This document shows, in pieces, positions 12,621 through 23,500 of a stretch of DNA of 64,000 nt. The notes under the pieces were generated by a model. The model was not told the origin of the DNA and searched no databases. It saw nothing but the letters and a program-made list of their open reading frames with translations. Each line of letters begins with the position of its first letter. Position 1 is the stretch's first letter. A program made the position numbers and the translations under genes. Source of the stretch: Ceratobasidium sp. AG-K (lineage: Eukaryota; Basidiomycota; Agaricomycetes; Cantharellales; Ceratobasidiaceae); the NCBI GenBank assembly GCA_037039685.1, contig JAWNGF010000001.1:7564001-7628000 (forward strand). Reading direction: 5' to 3'.

Positions 12621-13116
12621 CACGTGATTTGGTGAAGGAAGCGGGACAACTGGCTTTTTTCCCGTGTCAGTGATTCAAATATGTCGAAATGTCTCCTGTC
12701 TACTCTATGGATGTCAAGCTCCTAAATTATATACATATACATATACATTGTCGCCATGTAGTGGCTTAGCAAACAGATGAGCGCTGGACAAGCAGCAAAA
12801 CTAACCCCTCCGAGTTTTGATCTGGTCCCGACAAAGTGGACATGCCGATTTTGTTAAATCGACCCAACTCATTGTGCTCTCCGAGCCTCATATAGTATAG
12901 ATTTCACTATCCGAAACCTTTAAAATACATCTATAAGTACCAGATACTGACACGATAATTGTTTCCGAAAGTTTGCCTGGTTGTGCCGATGATTGCTGAT
13001 GGCTGCTTAGTCACAAATCACTCTCGACGAACAACGTCTGAAACCCCGTCTAGTAGGCCATATAAAAACATTTTACCATAGTTAAAGCACACGACTAAAA
13101 CATTAATAGTGTAACC

Positions 13117-16100
13117 ATGGGTAATACATACAAAAACTACCAGAAAAAACGCGCTAGGGACAGAGAGGCAGCGGTTGCCCGGGCAGTCCGTGAGGCGCGA
13201 GCTCCAGGGAGGCCATCCAAGGTCTCAGACCGAGCAATTGTTGAATATATACAGTCTTATACGTAGATATATGCGCACCACGTGATCGCGTCCACATGGA
13301 CGCACGCTTCGCGGAAGTTTTACCCTCAGTTCTCTACTCTCAAGTAGCACGAGCTGAGGTATAGTTTAGTTTTTACTTTTCTTTTCTATTGCTTATATTT
13401 CCTGTAGATACAAAACTATCTAGGTATATATATGCGAGTTCTCTACTCTCAAGTAGCACAAGCTGAGATACAAAACTATCTAGCTTGGCACTGCGCTAAT
13501 CACAAAAGGTTATGAGCCCTGGTAGCGTCAAAAGTGAAGCAGAAGAGGACCCAGTTAGCGCTGTAAACGCTACTAGCTCAACAATGGCATCGACCGACGC
13601 TTACCTTAGCAAGAAAACCTACGAGATCCCCCTCTTGAAGGATGACGGATCCAACTATGATTCGTGGAAGTTCCGCCAAACGACGGTCCTACGAATTTGA
13701 GGACTGCTCAGGATTGCATACGGCACTGAAGTACCGCCTGAACCGCTCACCGAGACCAATAAGAAAGACTCTGCAGAAGTGTCGGAAAATAAGTCAGCGA
13801 TTGAAAAATGGCAAAAACGAGACGACGACGCATTCGCTCAGATTACCTTGAATATGGAAGATGGGGCAATGGCCGACGTGATCGAGACAACATCGGCGCA
13901 TGAGGCATGGACAAAAATTATCGAGCGCTGGGAAGGAAAAGGGATGCAATCTCTATCCTTTTACTATCAGCAATTCATGAATGCAAAAATCGAGGAAGAC
14001 GAGGACTTATCTATTGCATTTAACAAGATCCAATCAACCGCGTCCAAAATGAAAACCCTTGGAGAAAACATTACCGACCTTATGCTCGCGCAAGTCTTCA
14101 TGAATGCGCTCCCCCCGTCCTATGCGATCGTCAGCACGGTCATCCAGACGTCCAGCCAGAACGGTTACATTACGCCCGACACCGTTGTCAAAGCGGCATT
14201 AGCTGAAGAGGAACAACGGAAGAAAGGAGGCGGACTTACGGCGATGTATGCTCAAGCCTCAAAGCCCAAATCCAAGAAGCCGAGCAACCCGAAAGGCAAG
14301 AAGAAGGCGAAGGGTCCCCTATGCAATAATTGCGCCAAGCCCGGGCACACGAAAAAAGAATGCTGGGCTAAAGGAGGCGGAGCGGAAGGGACTGGACCAC
14401 ACCAAAAGCGACGAGCCGCTAAGTCAACCGAATCAAAACCGAGCGAATCGAGTTCCGTACCTAAAACCGAGTCGGCCAAAGTGGCTCTGACGCCTGCTGA
14501 ACCCGAGGACATGCCATCGATATATGCGATGCCGGCCGTGGACGATCCATCAGCCAGAGACACATGGCTGCTCAACTCTGGCGCATCAAAACATACGACT
14601 CGAAATCGAGCATGGTTTTCGACTTACCGGCCATTGGTACCACCAATTCCAGTTCGAGTGGGCGACGGAAACCTGACAAATGCAACTGGAATCGGCCGAG
14701 TGATGCTTACGCTACGCAACAGAGCCCATAAGGAGGCCGATATGGTGATCGAGAGTGTGCTGCACGTACCTGGACTGCACGCCAGTCTTATGTCGGTCAA
14801 ACAGCTTGCCAAACGCGGCACCTTCATTATGTTTGGTGACAACGATGCGAGGCTGCTCGAGAATAAGGGCCGTGGACCCGAGATCGGCTATGCACGTGAG
14901 TTAGGAGTCCAACTATACCAACTAAATGCGCGTGTTAAACACGCAGAACCTACCGCCTATGTTGCTACGATTGAACCGAAAAGCCTAAACGACAAGGACG
15001 ACCTAGAAGCGAGCGAATTCATCGCATATACGGCCAGTCACATTGCTCAAGCCAATTTATATACCTGGCACCGTTGTCTAGGACACATAAACTACAAATA
15101 CGTCCTGGATATGGTCAAAAAGGGCGCCGTTCAAGGAATGGATATTGTAGGCAGTCGCTTACCTCCAAAACCAACATGCGAGCCGTGTCTTAAAGGCAAA
15201 CAAACTCGCGCCCCGTTTCCGACGTCAACTAATTGAGCGTCCGACATACTTGAGCTGCTCCATAGCGACCTACACGGCCCAACACCCGTTCATGCGATTC
15301 AAGGCTATCAGTACTTCAATGTCACGATCGACGATAAGTCCCGCAAGATATTCGTTCACTTACTTAAGCACAAGAACGAGTACGCAAAGCACTTCCAAGA
15401 GCTAAAAGCGTCAGTGGAGAATCAAACGGGCAAGCAAATCAAACACTTACGGACCAACGGCGGAGGCGAATACGCATTGAACGGCTTTGAAACCTGGCTG
15501 AAATCGCAAGGGATTGAGCACCAGAAGACCGAGGCGGACTCCTCAGCGAGCAACGGCATTGCAGAGCGAGCGATTTGCACATTAAATGACAGTCAGCGAG
15601 CGATGCGAGCGGACGCAGACTTACCCGACAAATACTGGGGGCTTGCAATCATCCACGCCGCATACATCTGGAATGTAACGCCGAAACGGGCACTTGACAG
15701 TAAAACCCCGGACGAAATTTTTACAGGCAAATTACCCGACGTATCCCTGCTCCGAACCTTTGGATGCAAGGCATGGGCTCGAGTACCCGATGGTCAACGC
15801 ACGAAGCTGCAGGCACGTTTGCTTGAATGCACTTACCTTGGATTCGCTCCAGGTCGCAAGGCGCACATACTCATCCAGCGCCCGATTGGTCGCGTAATCA
15901 CGTCACGCGACGTTGTATTCAATGAAGGAGGCGAGACCCGACAGCGAGTAGTAATCAAGGACTTCGAGGACGAGTTCCCCGAGAAAGTGGGTGACCAGGA
16001 GCACCCCGAGCCGTCGCCTGAGACCGCTGCTGAGCCAGAGCCAGAAAGCCACAAGTCAGAGCGCCAGCAAGAGTCCGAGTCCGAGTCCAAGCCAGAAGAG

Positions 16101-19100
16101 CCCAAGTCCGAGTCCAATATCGAGCTGCAAATTGAGCCAGAGCCAGTCAATCCAGAGCCGCCAGTTGTTCAGCCCGAACCTCCACGTCGATCAGGTCGAG
16201 TTACGAGACCGCCAGTACGATACGGAGCTCAAGTGGGCGCGCAGAACAAAACTGCCATGCAAGCCGATAAGCCAATGACCGAGAGCGCTCTAAATGCATT
16301 AATTGAGCATCCACCCGACACATACGCAGAAGCAATGGCAAGGCCAGACGCCAATCTATGGCTTGAAGCTATGATCGAAGAAATTAAATCAATCACCGAG
16401 CATAAAGTTTGGAAACCGGCCGATAGACCGACTCACAAGCAGGTCATCAAATGTCGATGGGTGTACGCATACAAGCGCGACATCGATGGCGAAATCCTCA
16501 AGTACAAAGCTCGACTCGTCGCCAAAGGGTTTCTCCAAGCCCCAGGTGTCGATTATGTCGAAATATTGTCGCCTGTTGCCGCATCGGACGCATATAGGGT
16601 ACTTTTCAGCATCGTTGCGAGCGAAGACCTCAAATTACTTCAGCTCGACATCAAGACCGCGTTCCTGCATGGCGTTGTCGAGGAGGAGCTCTACATGGAG
16701 CAACCCGAGGGCTTTGCCAAAGGCAACCATGTCTGGCAACTCGTCAAAGCGTTATACGGTCTGAAACAAGCCGCCCGAGCATTTTACCTTCGACTCAAAG
16801 AGGTTCTTGAGGCGATCAGATTCACGAGGACCGAAAGCAATCATGCCGTGTTCATTCAACACGATGGCGATAAGTTGGCGATAATTTTAGCTCATGTGGA
16901 CGACATGCTCCTAGCCGGCAAACCTCTTTCATTTCTGGAGGAAATTAAATCGAAAATGCGCAAATCTTTCAATATTGTCGATCTAGGCGAGCCACGCATG
17001 TTCGTAGGGGTAGAAATCGAGCGAAATCGCGAGGCCGGTTCACTCAAGATTTGTCAAAAGCGATATATTAGCGATATACTAGCTCAATTCAGCATGACCG
17101 AGGCCAAACCATGGGACACGCCAATGGCAGAGTCGCCAAACCTGCCCAAACTCGATACTCCGACCGTCGATCGAACGCTTTATCAGTGTGGAATTGGATC
17201 GCTTATGTATGCGATGATTTCGACCCGTCCCGACATCGCTTTTGCGACCGGATTGCTTGCCCAACACGCCACTAATCCTGGCGACGAGCATTGGTCAGCA
17301 TTCAAGCGGGTTTTACGATACCTACAAGGCACAAAGGCACTCGGGATCGTGTTCGAACGATCCAAATCGTCAGACCCAATCGGGTATGTCGATTCCGACT
17401 ACGCTGGCAATCCTAATACAAGTCGATCAACTACCGGTTGGATCTTCCAACAAGCCGGAGGGAGCATTGCTTGGTCATCACGTAAGCAGCCGACAATTTC
17501 CTTATCAAGTACTGAAGCCGAATACGTCGCCGCTGCGAGTGCTGCCCGCCAATTAATTTGGCTTCGTCAATTCCTTGACAAACTCGGATTTTTATCGAAA
17601 GGTCCGACAACCTTGCTTACCAACAATCTATCGAGTATCGCATTAGCCAAGAATCCGGTCAATCATCAAAATACAAAACACATTCGAGTAAAGCATCATT
17701 GTATTTGAGAAGTAGTCGCACTTCGCGAAGTTGACCTTCAATTTATTCCGACCGACCAACAGGTCGCCGATGCGCTTACCAAACCACTCGGACGTGTCAA
17801 ATTCCCCGGTTTCGTGACTGGGATGGGAATGTTTTAAATCTTTTCATTTTTTGTCTAATCCTGAGTGGGCGTGTTGAATATATACAGTCTTATACGTAGA
17901 TATATGCGCACCACGTGATTGTGTCCACATGGACGCACGCTTCGCGGAAGTTTTACCCTCAGTTCTCTACTCTCAAGTAGCACAAGCTGAGGTATAGTTT
18001 AGTTTTTACTTTTCTTTTCTATCGCTTATATTTCCTGTAGATACAAAACTATCTAGGTATATATATGCGAGTTCTCTACTCTCAAGTAGCACGAGCTGAG
18101 ATACAAAACTATCTAGCTCGGCACTGTGCTAATCGCAAAAGCAATTGCTCGGAAGCATGATGTGCCCAGTTCCACCTTATCTGCACGTCTCAATGGTCGT
18201 CCAGATCGCAAGGATGCACATGTATCCCAGCAGCTTCTCACTGCGGAACAGGAGGACGCACTCGTCAAGCTGATAGTCCTGCGAGGTGTTTCAGGGCTCC
18301 CAATGTCGAAGGAAGAGGTGTCAGCATATGCAAATACATTTTTGGATGGAGGACAGGTTGGTCGACATTGGCACCGAGCGTTTTTTGAGCAGCACAAATC
18401 ATCCCTTTGCTTCAAGTGCACCACAGGACTTGATCCTAAACGTGCCTCAGGTTTCAACAAAAAAACCGTACAATCGCACCTGGAGATGTGGAAGGAGATA
18501 CTCACTGAGTATGCAATCCCACCAACCAATATATACAACATGGATGAGAAGGGAATTCAACTTGGGGGTGGGCGACATGGCAGTCGGCGCCGCTTCTACT
18601 TTGGGTCTGGTCAGAAAAACTACTACCGGGTCAAACGCGACTCACTCAAGCTGGTTACAATTATTGAGGTTGGATGTGCAGATGGCACAGCACCAATCAA
18701 GCCAGCTTTCATTTTAACCAATGGGAGTCTGGGGTGTTGGTGGGATAATAACATGGTTGGCAGGTAAGTTCTGTTTCGTCACTCAATGAGCAATCGCGTG
18801 TCTGACTGCATGCATCAGAGTAGGGCTTAGTGAGAATGGCTGGACCAACAATGTGCTCACCGAGCAGTGGTTTGAGGGTCAATTTATCCCTCAGGCGCAG
18901 GCACGAAATACAAGTGGCCGGCCAATTATACTTTTGCTTGATGGCCACGGCTCCCATATCACAGACAATATGCGAACAATTGCCTACCACAACAACATAT
19001 TCTTAGTCTGCCTGCCTCCAAAAACGACTCACCGGCTACAGCCTCTTGACGTTGGCGTCTTCGGGCCGATCCAAGCAGTGTGGGCGAAGTTGTGCGAGAA

Positions 19101-20214
19101 CATGGCTGCAAACAATGAGCCTGTCGAAAAATCGAATGTAATCGACCACTATACGATGATCAGGCAGGCTACACTCACCTCGAAACTTGTTTCCGATTCC
19201 TGGCAACACACTGGTCACTACCCCGTCGATCCCAACATCTTTACAGAGGCCGATTACGCCCTGAGCATCATCACATCTTACCTGTCACATATGCCCAGTG
19301 GATACCCGCAAGAGGTCCCGAGCTCTGCTGAATCCGCAAGCTTTACAGGAGGTGAAAGCGAGGCCGAGGATTCCGACGAGTCAGATTCTGACTATGTCGG
19401 GTTCTCCGAGGCTGACACACACTGTGGGGAGCGATTGGTACAAGACAAGCCTATTACCACCCGAGACTGGTGAGCATAATCAATATGGAATAGATTAAAT
19501 ACATAACTTACCATCTTCAACCCCGGTAAAAGGCTAAAGCAAGCCTTGCATGTTTGCGGTGACACGGACCCATCTACAGCCAATCAACCCCGTTGTTCAC
19601 CAAATCCCGATAAGCGAATTGCCGAACTCGAAGCTGAAGTTGCACAGGCCAAAGCAGAGAGGAACTATGCTGTAATGGCGTTCGAGATTGCGAGCGCTGG
19701 TGAACGTAGTGCAAACGCACACTGCACGCTTGCACAGCGTGTAAATCAAGATCTGACGACGCGCTTACACAACATCACTACGAAGCCGAAGCGACAACCC
19801 GTGGACAACGTTTTTCAGGGTCAGAAACACGGCTTCCTAACAGCGCCCGAGGCGAAAGAGCGACACATGGAACAGGTCAAGGAAAGACAGAAAGCGAATG
19901 CGGACAAGGCTCGGGAACACGCCGCAAAGGAACAAAGGACCCGTGACGAGAACCTTGCTAGGTCTAACCTAGTAAGCAACCCGACGCACACATTTGGTGG
20001 CACCATTGCCGGACTGAGACACGCTCGGAAATCCAACTTGCGAGATGTTGCGGCAACACTCGGGCTTGAATATGGCAGTGTGACGAAAAGAGAGCTTTAC
20101 GAGAGGATAGTTACCCACTTTGACCAACATCCAGACTTGAAATCTCATGCTAAATACTCAAGTCTTTTCTCTTCGCGCAAAACTGTAGCCTCGTCATCTA
20201 ATGTACAGATATAG
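13117..20214 (+). CDS. pogo-type DDE transposase, ORF split by copia insertion
   Basis: Cut-and-paste transposase acting on the element's own inverted repeats. Exons: 13117-13238, then 18146-18763, 18819-19469 and 19533-20214; removing the copia and one copy of GCAAT rejoins codon ATT in phase. The four parts sum to 2,073 nt, giving 690 aa with no stop. The N-terminal part ends in a psq/CENP-B-like helix-turn-helix (RARDREAAVARAVRE, then GRPSKVSDRAI-ARKHDVPSSTLSARL). The three catalytic Asp residues lie in NMDEKG, LLLDGHGSH and LQPLDVGVFG, as in the DDE_1 family. An acidic Ser/Glu stretch follows, then a coiled coil and a possible SAP-like C-terminus (GTIAGLRHARKSNLRDVAATLG). Introns at 18764-18818 and 19470-19532 are GT-AG. 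In its present form the gene is disrupted after codon 40. Confidence 0.9.
13239..13507 (+). repeat. 5' LTR, copia family 1
   Basis: 269 bp, same length as the 3' LTR and differing at 8 positions (13287, 13289, 13351, 13390, 13460, 13486, 13494, 13502), each a CG versus TG or CA pair. It contains an internal duplication: the block around TCTACTCTCAAGTAGCAC occurs twice, as does GATACAAAACTATCTAG. Confidence 0.95.
13508..13521 (+). promoter_or_regulatory. Primer-binding site, half-tRNA initiator-Met type
   Basis: GGTTATGAGCCCTG lies directly after the 5' LTR. Its complement, CAGGGCTCATAACC, matches the anticodon stem-loop of eukaryotic initiator tRNA-Met rather than the tRNA 3' end. This is the arrangement known from Drosophila copia, where a 5' half-tRNA primes reverse transcription. 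Confidence 0.75.
13512..17837 (+). pseudogene. copia family 1 Gag-Pol polyprotein, three TGA stops and mutated catalytic residues
   Basis: Single frame of 1,442 codons from ATG 13512 to TAA 17835-17837. Domains in order: Gag (to about residue 270) with CCHC knuckle CNNCAKPGHTKKEC; protease with LNSGAS, where copia proteases have D(S/T)GA; GAG-pre-integrase with YTWHRCLGH; integrase with HSDLHG, then RTNGGGEY and NGIAER; reverse transcriptase with KCRWVYAYKRD, LDIKTAFLHG and HVDDMLLAG; RNase H with GYVDSDYAG, STEAEYVAA and LLTNNLSSI. Stops are TGA at 13698, 15234 and 17706; in each case Arg CGA fits the family. The Asn residues at 14574-14576, 15456-15458 and 17622-17624 replace expected catalytic Asp residues of protease, integrase and RNase H, each by G-to-A in a CpG. 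The copy should be inactive. Confidence 0.9.
17872..18140 (+). repeat. 3' LTR, copia family 1
   Basis: 269 bp partner of 13239-13507. The four CpG sites lost here (17920, 17922, 17984, 18127) differ from the four lost in the 5' copy. The expected purine tract just upstream is weak (GAGTGGGCG). Confidence 0.95.
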
Positions 20215-20478
20215 ATACCATGCTGACAAATTACACAGATATACTATTTATGGCACATCTTTTTGTACCCGCTGATGCTTAGCTCATTCCGATCTCGGCC
20301 CGGCTGTCCCACTTGTCGGTCAGCCCCCCCTTTAGACTTCACCCCCTGGTTCTCCCCCGCTGATCAATTTTTTATATGGTCAAGATCGCAGGGTCATAGT
20401 TGATACCGAGCGGGCTGTCATTGCCAAGTCCGGGACGGTTTGAACTGGTTTCGGACGCGTAAGAGACAACCATCAATC

Positions 20479-20504
20479 GTGTCCCGGTACCCGGGCAGCT
20501 CTAG
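20479..20504 (-). repeat. Right terminal inverted repeat of the pogo-type element
   Basis: Exact reverse complement of 12595-12620, followed by TA at 20505-20506. Similarity to the left end stops at the innermost base of the repeat. Confidence 0.95.
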
Positions 20505-23500
20505 TATGACCGCCATTCCATCTACGGACGCCCCATAATACAGTATGAAACGGAAAAGCCTAAATCACTGGTAGACACTCCCAAGAGTTGTTGAGGACAA
20601 ACTCAACATTGAAAACGACGGCTATGAAAGGGGAGGGTTTTTGGATCTGAGCGCAGGTTCATTGTATAAACGAGATACGCCATACAAGGCACTGACGCGA
20701 AGATCACGATGAATCGGACTGAGATCGGGTGCCACTGCAGCTTGAAGCGTATCGGGTTTCTCAGCGGGATGAACGACCAAGGCTCGGCTCTGGTGTTTGG
20801 GAAAAAGGGATGGGGAACCACGTCCCGCTGCGTGGGTTGCAAGTGGTGGTGAGCGAAGAGTATATCTCGCAATGGGCCTCACCAACGAACAGATAATAAA
20901 AAATTCAACTTGTAAATACAGCACCAACGAGGGTTCTTGCCCGTTCTGAAACTAGATCGTGAGGCGGTCCCGAGGTGATCTGGGACATCGGTAGACTCTG
21001 GGATACTGGGGATGCACCTTGAGCCGTCGAATGGGGGGTGGTTAAGGCTCGTGGGATACCGGACCGCTTGGGGCGTCTCTGCGCCTTTTGGGTTTGCCAA
21101 TCGTGGCCCGGAGCACCGAGGAAATTTCAGGAACCTGGCCAAGCAAACAGCAGCAAGGTATCGCATGGGGCTGGTCTAGTCGTGGTGCCGAGGAAAGTGC
21201 TCAGCGAAAATGTGAAAGGCTACGGGGTGCTCCGTAGCTCGGTTTTCCTTGGGAGCCCTCCTTAGGCTCCTTGAGCGCTTTGGAGCAGGTGATCTCAACG
21301 CTCCGGAGTGCTCGAGGAGCCTCAGGAGGGCTCCTGAGCAAAACCGAGCTATGGAGCACCCCGTAGCTTTTTGAGTTTTGTTGAGTGGTGTCTTACCGCC
21401 GGTGATCTATTTGTGGGCGATTGGACGATTGGAAAGTGTCGGTGTGGGCATTGGAGGAGCGGGGCGTTTTGTGCGTAGGGTACGAGTAGCGAGGTTAACA
21501 ACAACAACAGGAGCACACGCTTGCGACGTTCATGGACTTTATGGAAAAGAACAAACCGCACAAGTGGCCGTGGCAAACACTCCTCGCCACCTAGACATTT
21601 AAATCATGTACGAAGGCGACGGACTTGTCAAGCGTTGTGAAGACCGGGAGAAGTCTTCCGCGACGTCAGCTGGCCCCAAGGAGGCTACAAAGCGGCCTTG
21701 CTGATCACCATCGAACGAAGGACCGGTGCTCGAAGAACAGACGCACCGGTGGCATTGTGCGATAGGGAGTTCGTCGGCGGCGCTGTGTAACCCATTGAAC
21801 GCGTTATTATGACGGGCTGGCAACTGCTGGCCGCACTCGAGCAACACCGAGAGCGAGGGCACTACGATCGTCGGCGTGTGTTGATACCAAGGGCCACAGT
21901 GACATCCGCTCATATCGCTACCGTGAATCATTTAACAACGAACATCAGGTAGAGGCAAAGTGACCGTTGCAGCTGACCGAGTACTCAGTGTTACTCGAGG
22001 GTGGAATCGAGTCTGGTGTCAGTTGCTTGTGAAAACTGGCGCCGACTGGGGAGACGACACAGCGTGGGTCAGCGTATCGAGGCTCGCTTGAGCGTATAGA
22101 TGCACGTTGGGCGGGTCGGTTGTCAGTCGAATATGGGCGATAGCGAAGGAGATGAAGGGGAAGAGCATGTCATACGCCCGAAGACGCCCTGGTCATCCAC
22201 ACATGTTGAAGTAAAACCCACACCGACATACATTCATATCGCTTGAACAATTAAGTTAGCAACAAGCATACGTTAGGTATGAAGCGACCGCCCCAACTTA
22301 CCAACTAGTTGACATCACTCACTAGCACGAACCGAGTGCCCCATTGAGCTGCGTACAAGGGGAGAAGGGGGCCGAGCAGGGGGCACTGTGCACCGCGATC
22401 ACCCTGTCGGAGAGGCCGCATAACTCCGTGAGCATGTGCTTGCACATTAAGGGCGTGGACCAGTAGTTGTGCGTGAGCAAAAGCGAAGGAGAAGTGGGAG
22501 GGAAAGGGGAGGAGTGTGTGATATGTAACTGGGCGCTACCGTCGTCGGCGAACATTGAAACTGGGGCCTACACGGACGCCCACTCGTATCACTCTAGCAA
22601 CTGTTTAGCAACAAACGCACAGGAGATATGTGCCTGCAAGCTGTGGGGTTCAACTGCCAGTTAAACATGAGAACAGTGGTGAAAGGAACGAGGAGGGAGT
22701 GTGGGTTGGGTGCCCGAAGCGCTCATCGTCGTCAGCGCAGGCTGAGACTGAGGCTCACACCAAGGCCCACCTGTGCTGCTCTAGCGAACCGTTAGCGATA
22801 GACGCAGAGTAGGCAAGGAACCACAACGGCTCACCGATCGTTTAGTATTGCCAGACGGAAACAGCAAAATGCGCAATCGTACCGCGTACGACGTGGGAAA
22901 CATCGTTCACCCAAGGGTCAAGCAGCATGTGCCACTCTGCTGTGAACGTCGCAAGACCCCTCGAGGGCCTGTGTGGACTCTACGCACGGCAGTGGTGAGT
23001 GGCAACAGACAAGGCCGCCAGTGTGCCACATATCCCAGAGTGTGATTGTCAACGCAAGTTGATACGTAGACACATTGCCCTCACTCGTACGACTTCAATG
23101 AGACATTTAGCAACAAATGATCATGAAGACGCCCAATACTACTTACCAGCTGTTTTGTATCCTCGGCCGACCTGGATGGGCCGTAAGACCGACATGCGTT
23201 CTAGCTTGAAAACCATATCTTTGAAGCGCGACGGCCAGGACGGAAAGCTTCAGCAGACGTACAAGAAATATGGAGATTGGAGGAGCAGATGGCAGCCAGA
23301 CGAATCGAATGATGGGGAACCAACTCTAGCCGCCGACCCTCATAGGGGCTAATCGCCCACCTCTGCCGTACAACCACCCCAAGTTGTGGGCCTGGATATC
23401 TCATATGCGGTTCCAGCTGCCTAATGTTGTGGCTCAAAAGGGTCGGGAAATTGCAACAAAGCGTCACAATAATAACATTCGAGAGAGAAAGATACCCAGA

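Larger units (their letters stand above)
13239..18140 (+). mobile_element. Ty1/copia LTR retrotransposon (family 1), complete but decayed
   Basis: 4,902 bp bounded by two 269-bp LTRs starting TGTTGAATATATAC, with 5-bp target duplication GCAAT at 13234-13238 and 18141-18145. A primer-binding site follows the 5' LTR directly. One continuous frame from 13512 to 17837 encodes Gag-protease-integrase-reverse transcriptase-RNase H in the copia order, broken only by three TGA codons. The element sits inside the pogo transposase in the same orientation. Confidence 0.95.
12595..20504 (+). mobile_element. pogo/Fot1-type (Tc1/mariner superfamily) DNA transposon, interrupted by a copia element
   Basis: The element has perfect 26-bp terminal inverted repeats (12595-12620 and 20479-20504) beginning CTAGAGCTGCCCGGG, flanked by TA dinucleotides at 12593-12594 and 20505-20506, the TA duplication expected of this superfamily. 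It encodes a DDE transposase with three exact splice junctions in phase. Total length is 7,910 bp, of which 4,902 bp is a nested copia plus its 5-bp target duplication; the native transposon is therefore 3,003 bp. Apart from the nested insertion I see no lesion in the transposase frame, so the element was probably autonomous until recently. Confidence 0.92.
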
